Assembly: GCA_030730585.1 (NCBI GenBank)
Contig: JANQUV010000039.1
Location: 28,389-87,389 of the forward strand
DNA from: Haliea sp.
GTDB lineage: Bacteria > Pseudomonadota > Gammaproteobacteria > Pseudomonadales > Halieaceae
Reading direction: 5' to 3'
DNA: 59,001 bases
The position numbers were made by a program, and so were the translations under genes. Under the pieces are notes generated by a model. It was not told the DNA's origin. It saw nothing but the letters and a program-made list of their open reading frames with translations, and made no database searches. Shown here one piece after another: positions 16,763 through 26,119 of the stretch. Position 1 is the stretch's first letter, and each line of letters opens with the position of its first letter.

Positions 16763-17817
16763 TGATGAACTTTACAAAGCTGGCACTGCGTGCGGCACTG
16801 GCCGTTGGGCTTACCGCCTCGGCGGGCTGTAGTTACCTGTTCGGTGATGAGGGTATGTTCCCGGATACCTCACAGGACTACAAACAGGCACGTGAAATGG
16901 AACCTATTCGTGTTCCAGAGGGTGCGCTTGGCACCAATCTGCAGGAAATTTACCCCATCCCACCGATACAGGATGATCTGCTGCTGGAAGGTGAGTTTGA
17001 AGTGCCTCGTCCAACACCCCTGGTGGCGGGCGCAGGTGAGGACGTTGTCCGTATCCAGTCCCTCGGAGATGAGAGCTGGGCGCTGGTGGCTATGGCTCCC
17101 GGGCAGCTGTGGCCGCAGGTGCGCAGCTTTTTGACCTCGGCGGGGATTCAGGTGGGCCGTGTGGACGCGCAAGCCGGGATTATTGAAACCAGCTGGCTGG
17201 ATCTGGAGGGTCAAACGATGTCCTCGCGCTTCCGCTTCCGCATTGAACAGGGGGTGCAACGCGGTAGCAGTGAGTTGCATGTGCTGCAGATGCGCCAGGC
17301 GGGCGACGTGTCCACGTGGCCCGCTGAGTCCACTGATGTTGGGCAGGAGCAGGAAATGTTGAAGGCGGTGGCGCAGTTCGTCGCCAACAGCGCCGATTCA
17401 GCCCCGGTGTCTATGCTGGCGGATCGCGCCATGAGTGCCGAAGGCAAGCTTGCGATGGAGGATGTTCCCGGTGGGGGCAGTGTGCTGCGTTTGGGTTTGC
17501 CGTTTACCCGCGGGTGGGCCTCAGTCGGCAAGGCGCTTGAAGAGTCGCGCTTTGAGGTGACCGACCGTGACCGCAGTGAGGGTATTTACTATGTGCGCTT
17601 CCTGGGTGAGGCCGCTAATGAAGAGGGCGGTTGGTTCTCTTGGATGTTTTCCAGTGAGGATGAAAATCCGCTGGTAGGGCGCAATTTGCTGGTAAGCGTG
17701 GCAGCCGCGGGAGACCGAGAGGTCACTGTTGGTGTGGCCCCCGTGGCCGGCGACTCACCGTTGGAAAGGCGCGACCAGCAAGCATTGCTGACGGTACTTA
17801 AAGGCAATATCAACTGA
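16762..17817 (+). CDS. bamC: Outer-membrane protein assembly lipoprotein BamC
   Basis: 351-residue lipoprotein of the Bam complex. The signal peptide ends at LTASAG/C with Cys at 23. An unstructured N-terminal segment rich in Pro follows (RVPEGALGTNLQEIYPIPPI, the BamD-binding lasso), then two helix-grip domains. E. coli BamC has 344 residues. Two adjacent ATG codons (16762 and 16765) are possible starts. It is translationally coupled to dapA, and the essential partner bamA lies at 39.9 kb in the same window. Confidence 0.92.
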   Translation: MMNFTKLALRAALAVGLTASAGCSYLFGDEGMFPDTSQDYKQAREMEPIRVPEGALGTNLQEIYPIPPIQDDLLLEGEFEVPRPTPLVAGAGEDVVRIQSLGDESWALVAMAPGQLWPQVRSFLTSAGIQVGRVDAQAGIIETSWLDLEGQTMSSRFRFRIEQGVQRGSSELHVLQMRQAGDVSTWPAESTDVGQEQEMLKAVAQFVANSADSAPVSMLADRAMSAEGKLAMEDVPGGGSVLRLGLPFTRGWASVGKALEESRFEVTDRDRSEGIYYVRFLGEAANEEGGWFSWMFSSEDENPLVGRNLLVSVAAAGDREVTVGVAPVAGDSPLERRDQQALLTVLKGNIN

Positions 17818-17826
17818 GGCGCTGAA

Positions 17827-18621
17827 ATGCTCCGTTTTGCATCGCTTGGCAGCGGCAGTAAAGGCAATGCCACGGTGGTGTCGGGTGGTGCAACGACGGT
17901 GCTGATTGATTGCGGGTTCTCGGCGCGTGAAACCCGGCGGCGCTTGGCGCTTTTGGGCTTGTGCCCGACGCAGCTCTCGGCAATTCTGGTGACACATGAA
18001 CACAGCGACCATAGCGCAGGTGTCAGTCGCGTGGCCCGCCAGTGGGATATCCCGGTCTATCTGACTCACGGCACCTTGCGCAGCGGTCGTTTGGAAGGCT
18101 GCCCTACGGTGGTTTGTTTTAACAGCGAAGAGAGCTTTCCGATCGGCGACTTGTGGGTAGACCCCGTGGCGGTGCCTCATGATGCACGAGAGCCCTGCCA
18201 GTATCGGCTGGCCCATGGAGGCCGCTCCCTTGGCGTCTTGACCGACTTAGGCAGTATTACCCGTCACGTGGTCGAGCGTTTTCGTGGCTGTGATGCCCTG
18301 GTGTTGGAGTTCAATCATGATCTTGAGATGCTCTGGGCAGGCAGCTATCCTCCAGCACTCAAGCGCCGTGTGGCGGGTGATTGGGGGCATTTGAATAACC
18401 AGCAGGCTGCGGAACTGCTGCGGCAGTTGGGCCCCGAAACCCTGCAGCATCTTGTCGTGGCACACATCAGCGAGCACAATAATTGCCCGTCTCGCGCTGC
18501 TGCAGCGCTTGCACCTGTGCTTGGAGCGGGTGACCCACGCGTGGTCTTCGCGGCTCAGAATGCAGGCTTCGACTGGCTCGCGCTAGCGACAGTGACGGGG
18601 CAAAGTCAGGCGTTCCAGTGA
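17827..18621 (+). CDS. MBL-fold metallohydrolase (YycJ/WalJ-like)
   Basis: 264-residue metallo-beta-lactamase-fold protein. The zinc motif THEHSDH is at 56-62, with further ligands in VPHDA and in VVAHISEHNN near the C-terminus. The opening FASLGSGSKGNATVV is characteristic of the YycJ group, which has been linked to DNA mismatch processing as an exonuclease in Bacillus. It starts ten bases after bamC, so it is probably in the dapA-bamC transcript. The 3' end overlaps the convergent lipoprotein gene by 39 bases. Confidence 0.88.
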   Translation: MLRFASLGSGSKGNATVVSGGATTVLIDCGFSARETRRRLALLGLCPTQLSAILVTHEHSDHSAGVSRVARQWDIPVYLTHGTLRSGRLEGCPTVVCFNSEESFPIGDLWVDPVAVPHDAREPCQYRLAHGGRSLGVLTDLGSITRHVVERFRGCDALVLEFNHDLEMLWAGSYPPALKRRVAGDWGHLNNQQAAELLRQLGPETLQHLVVAHISEHNNCPSRAAAALAPVLGAGDPRVVFAAQNAGFDWLALATVTGQSQAFQ

Positions 18622-19074
18622 TGGCCAATGGATTGGTTGAGGGCAGCTAAGCGAGCTGTTGCCGTGCAGATTAACGACAGCGAGCTCGGGCAGGCGGTAC
18701 AGTGGTGCCGCGTCTTCTATCCGGTTGTCATCCAGCATAACGCTGCGCAATTCCAGCAGCACCCCCAGTTCACGAATATCGGTGAGCGTATTGCCGCCAA
18801 GGTTGAGCCAGCTCAGGCTGGAAAAACTGCCCAGACCTTCGATGCTGCGCACCCCAGCACCGCTGCAATCGAGCGTCTGTAATTCTCCTATGCTGCTGAT
18901 TTTATTGTCGTTGATGGCTTGTTCCAGGCATGCACGCAGCGCCGGGTCCTTAACCTGGAAGTCAGTAAGCAGTGGCCGTGGGCTGTAGACTACCCGTTCA
19001 TTCACGCTAAAATCATACTGTTGGCAGCCCGCCAGGAGGTATGCGAAGAAAACGATGATCCATGGGTGGCGCAT
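18583..19074 (-). CDS. Leucine-rich-repeat lipoprotein
   Basis: 163-residue predicted lipoprotein. The signal peptide ends in LLAGC with Cys at 17. About four LRR-type units follow (SIEGLGSFSSLSWLNLGGNT, then LRSVMLDDNRIEDAAPLYRL), with the internalin-like spacing LxxLxLxxN. Leucine-rich repeats normally mediate protein contacts, and no partner is evident. The gene converges on the MBL gene and is divergent from the cyclase-like gene, so it appears monocistronic. Confidence 0.75.
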   Translation of the reverse strand: MRHPWIIVFFAYLLAGCQQYDFSVNERVVYSPRPLLTDFQVKDPALRACLEQAINDNKISSIGELQTLDCSGAGVRSIEGLGSFSSLSWLNLGGNTLTDIRELGVLLELRSVMLDDNRIEDAAPLYRLPELAVVNLHGNSSLSCPQPIHWPSLERLTLPRHCR

Positions 19075-19152
19075 AGCGGTGATCTCTGTTGTGGCGAGCA
19101 GAGCGCGCGGCGTGGGCTCGCAGCGCTCATGGATTCCGTTGGTCTAGCACCC

Positions 19153-19158
19153 TATAAT
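19153..19158 (+). promoter_or_regulatory. Consensus -10 box upstream of the cyclase-like gene
   Basis: A perfect TATAAT lies 38 bases before the ATG at 19196. The position 17 bases upstream holds only a weak -35 (TGGATT). A transcription start near 19165 would give a leader of about 30 bases and drive the two-gene cyclase-like/HD unit. Confidence 0.5.
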
Positions 19159-19195
19159 GATACTGGGGAAGAGTGAAAGAGACGAGTGACTGAGC

Positions 19196-20545
19196 ATGGT
19201 TGACGTAGACGAGGCCGGCGCCATGAAGAACGGCGCGGCCACAGATCACAAGACTATCATTATTTCTCAGCGTGGCAATCTTAAAGCGCTGGAGAGTGCG
19301 TTGCGTAAGCAATGGCGCCTGGGACAAAACATTGTGTTGTGCTGGAGCGCGGATGAGCGCGGTGTTCTAGTGATCTTTGTCCCCCATTATTTCTTAGGCA
19401 ACTTTTGTGCCCGGCTAGACCACGCAGGGGTGCAGGACAACGAGGCCTTTGTTCGTGAGCTCATATCGGGTGACCGCCGCAAACCTCACGATGAGTTCTT
19501 CGCCATTGCCAATCGGCTGGATATTGCGCCCGGCTTTATCCGGCTGGACACGCCAATAGCGGATGAGCCCGCGGTTGTCAGTGCGGTAGAACAGCTGATC
19601 AAGCGCTATGGTCTAAGCTACGTGAGCGATCGGGCGGTGTTGTTGTTTGATATCGCGGAGTTTTCGCTGTTCACACCGTTCGAGCAGGCGAGCCAGCTCA
19701 ACAGCCTCTCCTATTCGCTGAACTCTGCTTATAACAAGCTGTTGGTACAGGGCATTGAGGTGCATTTTTCCCGCACCACAACGGGCGATGGTTTCTACGT
19801 GTGGAATCGCGCGCTTGGCGCGCAGGCCAACCGTGATCTGTTTTATTTTCTGTTGCTGGTGATAGCTGACAATGCGGTAGCGCGGCGGGCTTCACGTGGT
19901 AATACGGTACCCGTAATCCGTGCTGCGTATCACGTGGGCAGCCACTATGAGTTGTATCAGGCCGAGGGCGTGAACCCCACTGTATACAGCTACATCGTTG
20001 GCGATGTGACGATTGAGTTGGCGCGGTTGGTCGAAAAGGCACAACCGGAGCAAATCCTTATGGGCCACTTTGAGACCGCTTTGGATGTGCCCGCAGGAAG
20101 CAATGCCGAAGCGCAAGAACTGGTGTTTTCTCCGGGGTTTCTTGAGTACTGCAATCAAGGTCTGAGTGGGCTGCAGGGCATACAGTTTGCCGGTAAAAAT
20201 GTCGCCAAGCTGCATTGCAGGCTTTCCGGCTCAGGCGTTGCCGATGATCGGCGCGCCGTGCGCAGATTCCTGATCATCGATAAACACGGGCTTTCCCGTC
20301 ACGCCTACAATCTTGAACTTGGGATCGAATTCGAAGACCTGACACTGGCCCTGGGGCTTGCCGAGGCGGCCTTGCCAGAGGAGGTGGCTGAATCTTCTGC
20401 AGCCGCGGTGGCACTGGACATGTTCGCCAGTCCCGATGCCGAAGACGGCATAGCTACGGGTGAGGTGAGCCTGTATGAGCAGGTTGAGGAGTTGGCCTCT
20501 CTGCTACAGGATCGCTTTCACCCCGAAGCACAGGATAACCCTTAA
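19196..20545 (+). CDS. Divergent class III nucleotidyl cyclase-like protein
   Basis: 449-residue soluble protein not assigned to a named family with certainty. The central part resembles a class III cyclase homology domain. LLFDIAEFS (Asp152) matches the first metal-binding Asp. TTTGDGFYVW (Asp198) matches the second, and their spacing of 46 is close to the 44 in mammalian cyclases. GDVTIELARLVEKAQPEQIL (269 on) matches the later GxxVNxAxR block. Arg277 of that block is kept, but the transition-state Asn is Ile273, and the base-selecting Lys is not evident. Residues 1-140 and 330-449 match nothing I know; the tail is acidic. The HD/PDE-like gene follows after five bases. It may be a cyclase, a degenerate sensor or a cyclase-fold scaffold. 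Confidence 0.6.
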   Translation: MVDVDEAGAMKNGAATDHKTIIISQRGNLKALESALRKQWRLGQNIVLCWSADERGVLVIFVPHYFLGNFCARLDHAGVQDNEAFVRELISGDRRKPHDEFFAIANRLDIAPGFIRLDTPIADEPAVVSAVEQLIKRYGLSYVSDRAVLLFDIAEFSLFTPFEQASQLNSLSYSLNSAYNKLLVQGIEVHFSRTTTGDGFYVWNRALGAQANRDLFYFLLLVIADNAVARRASRGNTVPVIRAAYHVGSHYELYQAEGVNPTVYSYIVGDVTIELARLVEKAQPEQILMGHFETALDVPAGSNAEAQELVFSPGFLEYCNQGLSGLQGIQFAGKNVAKLHCRLSGSGVADDRRAVRRFLIIDKHGLSRHAYNLELGIEFEDLTLALGLAEAALPEEVAESSAAAVALDMFASPDAEDGIATGEVSLYEQVEELASLLQDRFHPEAQDNP

Positions 20546-20550
20546 TCGCT

Positions 20551-21453
20551 ATGGTACGACTGACTAACTGCGAGCGTTACGACATCACCGGTCAAGTTGC
20601 ACTGGGTGATGTATCTGCGGTGCTTGAGGAAGTGCGTCGCACGCTCAGGGCGCAATGGCCTGAGGGAGATTGGTCGGCTCTCGATAGCCTTGGCCGGCTG
20701 TTCGTAGAGCTCTATTCGAGCGATCATCCTGAGTATCACGGTTGTGATGTGGGGTATCACGATGCCGAGCACGTCTTGGACGTGACATTGGCGATGGCGC
20801 GGTTAGTGGTCGGCAGGGAAAAACGCTGGCGCGGGGCCTTCGCCTTCGATGCTCGTTTGGCCATGGCCGGGATTGCCAGCGCGCTGTTTCATGATGCAGG
20901 TTATTTGCGTCGGCGCGGCGATCGCCGGCACAGCACCGGTGCGGCCTATACCCGTACGCATGTTCGTAGAGGTGCTGCGCTGATTAGGTCGCAGTTTCCC
21001 GCCGTTGGGTTAGGGTCGCTCGCTCCGATGTGTGCCTGGCTGGTGCATTTTACCAATTCCAACCGCAAACCTCCGAGGCTGGTAATGGGTAGCCAGAGAG
21101 AATGGCAGCTTGGTGCCTTGCTGGGCACTGCCGACCTACTGGCGCAAATCGCAGCGCCTGATTACTTGGAGAAATGCCGCCTGGCGCTGTACGACGAGTT
21201 TGTTGCCTGTGGTATAGCGGCTGCCGACCAGTCCCCCAATCCTGAAATTTGCAGCTATCGTTCTCGCGATGATTTAATGCAGCGCACCTCCGGCTTTGTT
21301 AGTCGGGTCGCTGGAACCCGATTAGAAGAGGACTTTGCCGGAGCGTATCACTACGCGAGCAGCTACTTCGACGGCGAGAACCCGTACTTGGATGCGGTTG
21401 TGGCTAATTGCGCCCGCCTCGAGCTCTGGTTAGCGCCTGGCCCCATCCACTGA
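20551..21453 (+). CDS. HD-domain phosphohydrolase resembling cyclic-nucleotide phosphodiesterases
   Basis: 300-residue metal-dependent HD protein. GYHDAEHVLDV (His70, His74, Asp77) follows the class I phosphodiesterase pattern YHNxxHxxDV. LFHDAGY (His114, Asp115) supplies the HD pair, and TADLLAQ (Asp195) matches the later metal-ligand Asp. About 40 N-terminal residues precede the domain. The gene lies five bases after the cyclase-like gene, with no good Shine-Dalgarno, implying coupling. The pairing suggests synthesis and breakdown of the same nucleotide signal. Other HD substrates (dNTP, ppGpp, cyclic dinucleotides) remain possible. No HD-GYP motif is present. Confidence 0.7.
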   Translation: MVRLTNCERYDITGQVALGDVSAVLEEVRRTLRAQWPEGDWSALDSLGRLFVELYSSDHPEYHGCDVGYHDAEHVLDVTLAMARLVVGREKRWRGAFAFDARLAMAGIASALFHDAGYLRRRGDRRHSTGAAYTRTHVRRGAALIRSQFPAVGLGSLAPMCAWLVHFTNSNRKPPRLVMGSQREWQLGALLGTADLLAQIAAPDYLEKCRLALYDEFVACGIAAADQSPNPEICSYRSRDDLMQRTSGFVSRVAGTRLEEDFAGAYHYASSYFDGENPYLDAVVANCARLELWLAPGPIH

Positions 21454-21458
21454 TTGCG

Positions 21459-22286
21459 ATGCCCGGTTTCTCCGCACAGGCGCACGCTGGGATTGCCGTT
21501 ATTGCGGCAGATGCATCACTTGATGCGAAGGCGGCGGCTTTGGCGCAGGAGTTGGGGTTACCCTTTCTCAATGCTCACGCAGCGCTGACATTGCCCGGCC
21601 TGCAAGCGCTGCTGCGGGTAGAAGTGGATGCCTTAGCCTTGCAGGCAGTGGCCTCGTCTGGGCAGGCACCGGGGCCAGTGAGTGTTGATTTTGGCGCGGG
21701 TGCGATGCGTCATCGACGACGAGGCGGGCAGAATGAACTGCTGGGCAAGGCTGTTGGCGTGGGTAAAAAGCGCGGACTATCGGTTCTCGACGCCACCGCT
21801 GGCCTCGCCCGCGATAGCTTTGTGTTGGCCGACCTGGGTTGTCACTTGCTGCTTACCGAGCGTGAGCCTGTGGTGGGCGCGTTGGTGGCCGCGGGCCTGG
21901 CGCGCGCCATGCGCTCGCCAGATCCCTGGCTTGCTGAGGTCGTCAGTCGTATGCGGTTACACCGCGGCTGTGCCACCCACTTGCTGGCACCGCAGCTGGC
22001 GGGCGTCGATGTCATCTATCTCGACCCAATGTTTCCCGAACGCGACAAGTCTGCCGCTGTAAAAAAAGAAATGGCGCTGTTTCAGAGCCTGTTTGTGCGC
22101 AGCAACGCCGAAGACGACGCAGGTGCTCTATTGGATTGGGCGTTGCACTGTAATGTGGCCAGAGTGGTTGTAAAGCGTCCGCTGCGGGCACCGCCTTTGT
22201 GCTTGCAGCGGCCTTCGCATGCCATTGTCGGCAAAGCGGTGCGTTATGATGTCTATATACTGCGCAGCCTTGGACAGAACGCATAG
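21459..22286 (+). CDS. rsmJ: 16S rRNA (guanine-1516-N2)-methyltransferase
   Basis: 275-residue SAM-dependent methyltransferase modifying G1516 of 16S rRNA. The SAM motif is DATAGLARDSFVLADLG (from 111), acidic motif II lies in LLLTEREP, and the catalytic motif is YLDPMFPER around 185-193. These together are typical of RsmJ. ATG at 21459 follows the HD gene stop by five bases. A longer frame starting inside the HD gene lacks supporting features. Convergent with the SDR gene downstream, four bases apart. Confidence 0.92.
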   Translation: MPGFSAQAHAGIAVIAADASLDAKAAALAQELGLPFLNAHAALTLPGLQALLRVEVDALALQAVASSGQAPGPVSVDFGAGAMRHRRRGGQNELLGKAVGVGKKRGLSVLDATAGLARDSFVLADLGCHLLLTEREPVVGALVAAGLARAMRSPDPWLAEVVSRMRLHRGCATHLLAPQLAGVDVIYLDPMFPERDKSAAVKKEMALFQSLFVRSNAEDDAGALLDWALHCNVARVVVKRPLRAPPLCLQRPSHAIVGKAVRYDVYILRSLGQNA

Positions 22287-22290
22287 CCGC

Positions 22291-23067
22291 TTAATGGCGA
22301 GCGGCCATGCGGAACAGGCGCCGCGTCAACAACGATTGGAACAGCGGGTCCAGCCAGCGGTAGAGTCGCCCTGACAAGTAGACCGGTGTGCCCCGTTCCA
22401 CGGCTCGCAGGCCCTCTCTCACCACGAGTTCGGCAGAATACCAGACGAACCCCGGCGTGCCATCCTTCATGTCTTGTAGCCCGGCGGTGCTGTGAAAGTC
22501 GGTATGAGTATAGCCGGGGCAGAGTGCGCACACCTTTACACCGCTGCCTTGCAGGGTGACGGCAAGGTCTTCCGAGAGTGCAATCAGGTAGGCCTTGCTG
22601 GGGCCGTAATTACAACCTCCAGCGCGAGGTATGCGGCCCGCCACCGAGGCCACATTTATCACCCTGCCGAAGCTACGTTCGCGCATGGAGGGTATAAACA
22701 AGTGGCACAGTTGCGCCACGGACAGCATCATCAGTTGGAAGAAGGCTTGGTGATCCTCCCAGCTGCGGTCCATCAGAAGATCTGAGCCCGCGATGCCGGC
22801 ATTGTTAATGAGAAAATCGATGTCGATGTTTTGAGCTTGGAGGCTGCGATGCAAGTTCTCGGGGGCGGCCGGATCACTGAGGTCAGCTGTTTCAACCTGT
22901 ACGCTGCAGCCGTGCGCTTGCGACAGCTCTGCCGCAAGCGTTTCCAGCCGCTCCTTGCGTCTTGCCACTAACACCAGGTTGTAGCCTGCAGCGGCAAGTT
23001 GCCGCGCGAACTCTTCACCGAGCCCGGCTGATGCGCCGGTAATCAAAGCAGTGCGCTTGCGTGTCAT
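22291..23067 (-). CDS. SDR oxidoreductase (DltE/YdfG-like)
   Basis: 258-residue short-chain dehydrogenase. The cofactor loop is GASAGLG (11-17), the segment NNAGIAG is present, the catalytic Ser is in NVASVAG, and Tyr/Lys are in NYGPSKAYL thirteen residues later. The C-terminal hydrophobic region with basic residues (YRWLDPLFQSLLTRRLFRM) may touch membrane. ATG at 23067 has GGGAG about eight bases upstream. It stands head to head with a related SDR gene at 23169. Substrate unknown. Confidence 0.88.
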   Translation of the reverse strand: MTRKRTALITGASAGLGEEFARQLAAAGYNLVLVARRKERLETLAAELSQAHGCSVQVETADLSDPAAPENLHRSLQAQNIDIDFLINNAGIAGSDLLMDRSWEDHQAFFQLMMLSVAQLCHLFIPSMRERSFGRVINVASVAGRIPRAGGCNYGPSKAYLIALSEDLAVTLQGSGVKVCALCPGYTHTDFHSTAGLQDMKDGTPGFVWYSAELVVREGLRAVERGTPVYLSGRLYRWLDPLFQSLLTRRLFRMAARH

Positions 23068-23168
23068 TCGTTTTCTCCCCAAGATACGCTCGTATAGCTG
23101 GCATGGTACTTCACGGCGTTGATGCTGTCTGCGTGTATCACAACCGCTGAACCAGAGGTAAAGAAGCG

Positions 23169-23927
23169 ATGAATAATGTGAAAGGGGTTGCGCTGGTAAC
23201 GGGAGCGTCTTCCGGGCTGGGCGCTGCTTATTGTCGGCAGCTGGCCAATCAGTGTAAGACGATCATCGCCGTGGGCCGGCGTGCCGATCGGCTCGAGGCG
23301 CTGCGCCTGGAGCTAGAGGGGGAGACCTGTGTGTACCCCGTGGTAGCGGATCTGACCACGGTGGAAGGTGTGACGCGCTCTGTAGAGGCCCTGCGTCAGC
23401 AGGGGCCGGTGAGTATTCTGGTCAATAACGCAGGTTTTTCAACCTTGGGTGATTTTGCCGACAGTGCACTGGACGTTGAGCTGCAAATGGTTCGCCTGCA
23501 TATTGATGCGCCTTTGGAGCTGGTGCGGGCTGCGCTGCCCTTTATGCGTGAGCAAGGTGCCGGCAGTATTATCAATGTGTCCTCTGTGGGTGCTTATTTG
23601 GATATGCAAAAAACCGCCGTGTACGGCGGCTGCAAAGCGTTTTTGCTGACGTTCTCCAAGGCTTTGCAGGCCGAGGAGGCGGGGCACGGCATCCGTGTGC
23701 AGTGCATATGCCCCGGCCTGACTCGCACGGAAATTCACGATAACCCGCATTTCGCGGGTTTTGACAAATCGCGCTTTCCTGCAGGAATGTGGATGGAGGC
23801 TGACGAGGTGGTCACCGAGAGTCTCTCGGCTTTGCGCGGCACCGAGGTGGCGGTTATTCCGGGTAGGATTAACCGGGATCTGGTGCGCAAGAGCTTGCAG
23901 CAGCAGTTGTCTCTGCTAGAGGAGTAG
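23169..23927 (+). CDS. SDR oxidoreductase, paralogue of the divergent neighbour
   Basis: 252-residue short-chain dehydrogenase. The cofactor motif is TGASSGLG (11-18), NNAGFS is present, and the catalytic Ser in NVSSVG lies thirteen residues before Tyr in VYGGCKAFL. It has the same overall layout as the protein encoded at 22291, including an RxxRLEALxxEL region after the second strand that favours NADPH. GAGGT stands eleven bases before the ATG. The 3' end overlaps dapE by twelve bases in convergent orientation. Substrate unknown. Confidence 0.88.
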   Translation: MNNVKGVALVTGASSGLGAAYCRQLANQCKTIIAVGRRADRLEALRLELEGETCVYPVVADLTTVEGVTRSVEALRQQGPVSILVNNAGFSTLGDFADSALDVELQMVRLHIDAPLELVRAALPFMREQGAGSIINVSSVGAYLDMQKTAVYGGCKAFLLTFSKALQAEEAGHGIRVQCICPGLTRTEIHDNPHFAGFDKSRFPAGMWMEADEVVTESLSALRGTEVAVIPGRINRDLVRKSLQQQLSLLEE

Positions 23928-25043
23928 TCGCTCCATTACCCCATGATACAGCCGCGCGAGCCTGGGTAGGTCTTCAACAAGGACACACTCGTTGCGCTTG
24001 TGAATAGTAGCGTTGATGGGTCCAAGCTCCGCGACTTGCGCGCCGGTAGGTGCTATGAAGCGACCATCGGATGTGCCTCCAGCGGTCGACAGCTCGGTAT
24101 TCAAGCCCGTTACCGCGTGAATGGTTGCGACGACTGCGTCGACCAGACTGCCCGCGGGTGTCAGAAACGGTTCGCCGCTGAGGTGCCAGTCCAAGCTGTA
24201 GTCTAGCCGATGCGCCTGAAGAAGCGCTTCCGTGCGTCGCATCAGGTCGCTTGCGGTAACCTCAGTTGAAAAGCGGAAATTGAACTGAACTTGCAGGTCG
24301 CCGGGAATGACATTGGTCGCGCCGGTGCCGCTGGAGATATTCGATATTTGCAGGGAGGTCGCCGGGAAGAAGGTATTGCCCTCATCCCAGACTTGGCAGG
24401 TCAGGGCATGGAGTGCGGGCAGTACACGGTGAATGGGGTTGTCAGCGAGCTGCGGGTAGGCAATGTGGCCCTGTATGCCGCGCACGTTCAGTGTCGCGCC
24501 GAGTGAACCGCGCCGGCCGTTTCTGACTACGTCACCCAGTGCAGCGCTGCTGGAGGGCTCGCCCACCAGGCACCAGTCGATGTGCTCGCCCTGCTGCTGC
24601 AGGTAATCAATAACTTTGACCGTGCCATTGTGCGCGGGGCCTTCTTCGTCCGCGGTGATCAGAAAGCCAATTCGGCCAACGTGGTTCGGGTGTGCAGCGA
24701 CAAAGTCTTCGCAGGCCACCACCATTGCCGCAAGGCTGCCCTTCATGTCGGCGGCACCGCGGCCGTATACGAGGCCGTCACGCAATGTGGGTTCGAAGGG
24801 TGGGCTGTCCCACCCGGTCTCGGGGCCGGTGGGTACGACGTCGGTATGCCCGGCAAACACCAGCAAGGGGCCACTTATGCCACGCACAGCCCAAAAGTTA
24901 TCGACCTCACCAAAACGCAGCGGTGTGCAAGCAAAGCCGATCGCACGCAGCCTCTCCATCATCAAGGCTTGGCAGCCCGCATCGTCTGGCGTCACGGATT
25001 GCCGGCGAATGAGTTCGCAAGTCAACTCCAGGGTGCGTTCCAT
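23916..25043 (-). CDS. dapE: Succinyl-diaminopimelate desuccinylase
   Basis: 375-residue M20-family zinc amidohydrolase that releases LL-diaminopimelate and succinate. Zinc ligands and catalytic residues are visible: His66 and Asp68 in AGHTDVVP, Asp99 in GAADMKG, Glu133-Glu134 in TADEEGPA, and the late His in ATIHKRNE. The length equals E. coli DapE (375). ATG at 25043 has AGAGG upstream. It follows dapD by fifteen bases in the minus-strand dap operon. Confidence 0.96.
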   Translation of the reverse strand: MERTLELTCELIRRQSVTPDDAGCQALMMERLRAIGFACTPLRFGEVDNFWAVRGISGPLLVFAGHTDVVPTGPETGWDSPPFEPTLRDGLVYGRGAADMKGSLAAMVVACEDFVAAHPNHVGRIGFLITADEEGPAHNGTVKVIDYLQQQGEHIDWCLVGEPSSSAALGDVVRNGRRGSLGATLNVRGIQGHIAYPQLADNPIHRVLPALHALTCQVWDEGNTFFPATSLQISNISSGTGATNVIPGDLQVQFNFRFSTEVTASDLMRRTEALLQAHRLDYSLDWHLSGEPFLTPAGSLVDAVVATIHAVTGLNTELSTAGGTSDGRFIAPTGAQVAELGPINATIHKRNECVLVEDLPRLARLYHGVMERLLL

Positions 25044-25058
25044 AAGGGTGCCTCTAGT

Positions 25059-26078
25059 CTAGTTGTGTGCGTGAAGCTCAGCGTTAAGTTCAACAGCAGA
25101 GCGGTTGGTGAGGCACTCTACAGCGCCGGTTGCTGAGTTACGCCGAAACAGCAGCCCTGACTTTCCTGCCAGCTCGCGCGCTTTGACTGTTTCAACGGCG
25201 TGCCCCTCTGCATCAAGCACCACGACCTTGGTCCCCGCCGTGACAAATAATCCGGCCTCCACAGTGCAGCGGTCACCCAATGGAATACCGATGCCGGCAT
25301 TGGCACCGATGAGGCACTCGCGCCCAACGGCTATGATGATATTGCCGCCACCGGACAGTGTGCCCATAGTCGAGCAGCCGCCACCCAGATCGGATCCGCT
25401 GCCAACGGTAACGCCTGCTGATATACGGCCTTCAATCATGCCCGGGCCATCGGTGCCGGCGTTAAAGTTGACGAAGCCTTCATGCATGATGGTGGTGCCC
25501 TCTCCAAGATAGGCACCGAGGCGAACACGAGCGGTGTGTGCGATACGTACGCCGGTCGGTACCACGTAATTGGTCATTTTTGGGAATTTATCGACACAGC
25601 TGACTTCCAGCGTAGCGCCACGCAGGCGCGCGGCGAGCTGTCTGGCAGCCAGCTCACTGATGTCGATGGCACCCTCGCTGGTCCAAGCCACGTTGGGCAA
25701 AATGCCAAACATGCCCTGCAAGTTGGTGCCATGGGGTTTTACCAGCCGATGCGACAACAGGTGCAGCTTGAGATAAGCCTCAGGAACCGTGGTGGGTGCA
25801 GTGTCCTCACGTAATATCACCAAGACTGCTGGCGCTTGAGCGCTGGCCAGATGTGCAGCAATCTGTGCCTGTTCGGTGGCGCCCGCCGCCGCCAGTGCCG
25901 CTTCCAGTGCGAGCAGCTGCTGGGGCTGCAAGGGGCTTATATTGTCGCTCGCCCCAACCGCGGCTATCAGCTCTGCGGAAGGTGCGAGGATAGGCTGGGG
26001 AAAGAAGGCCTCCAGCCAGTCTCCATGACTGTTTTGAGTGCCCAAGCCTAGGCCTAAAGCAAATGCTGCATGGTTCAT
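25059..26078 (-). CDS. dapD: 2,3,4,5-tetrahydropyridine-2,6-dicarboxylate N-succinyltransferase
   Basis: 339-residue left-handed beta-helix acyltransferase that succinylates tetrahydrodipicolinate. It belongs to the longer Pseudomonas-type DapD (about 344 residues) rather than the 274-residue enterobacterial form. Hexapeptide repeats run through VRLGAYLGEGTTIMHEGFVN and the following Gly-rich stretch with GGGCSTMGTLSGG. Between the ArsC-like gene and dapE in the operon. Confidence 0.96.
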   Translation of the reverse strand: MNHAAFALGLGLGTQNSHGDWLEAFFPQPILAPSAELIAAVGASDNISPLQPQQLLALEAALAAAGATEQAQIAAHLASAQAPAVLVILREDTAPTTVPEAYLKLHLLSHRLVKPHGTNLQGMFGILPNVAWTSEGAIDISELAARQLAARLRGATLEVSCVDKFPKMTNYVVPTGVRIAHTARVRLGAYLGEGTTIMHEGFVNFNAGTDGPGMIEGRISAGVTVGSGSDLGGGCSTMGTLSGGGNIIIAVGRECLIGANAGIGIPLGDRCTVEAGLFVTAGTKVVVLDAEGHAVETVKARELAGKSGLLFRRNSATGAVECLTNRSAVELNAELHAHN

Positions 26079-26119
26079 AAGAAATAGTTCCTAGCCGGGC
26101 CCGTCGCAGCGGGGTGAAT

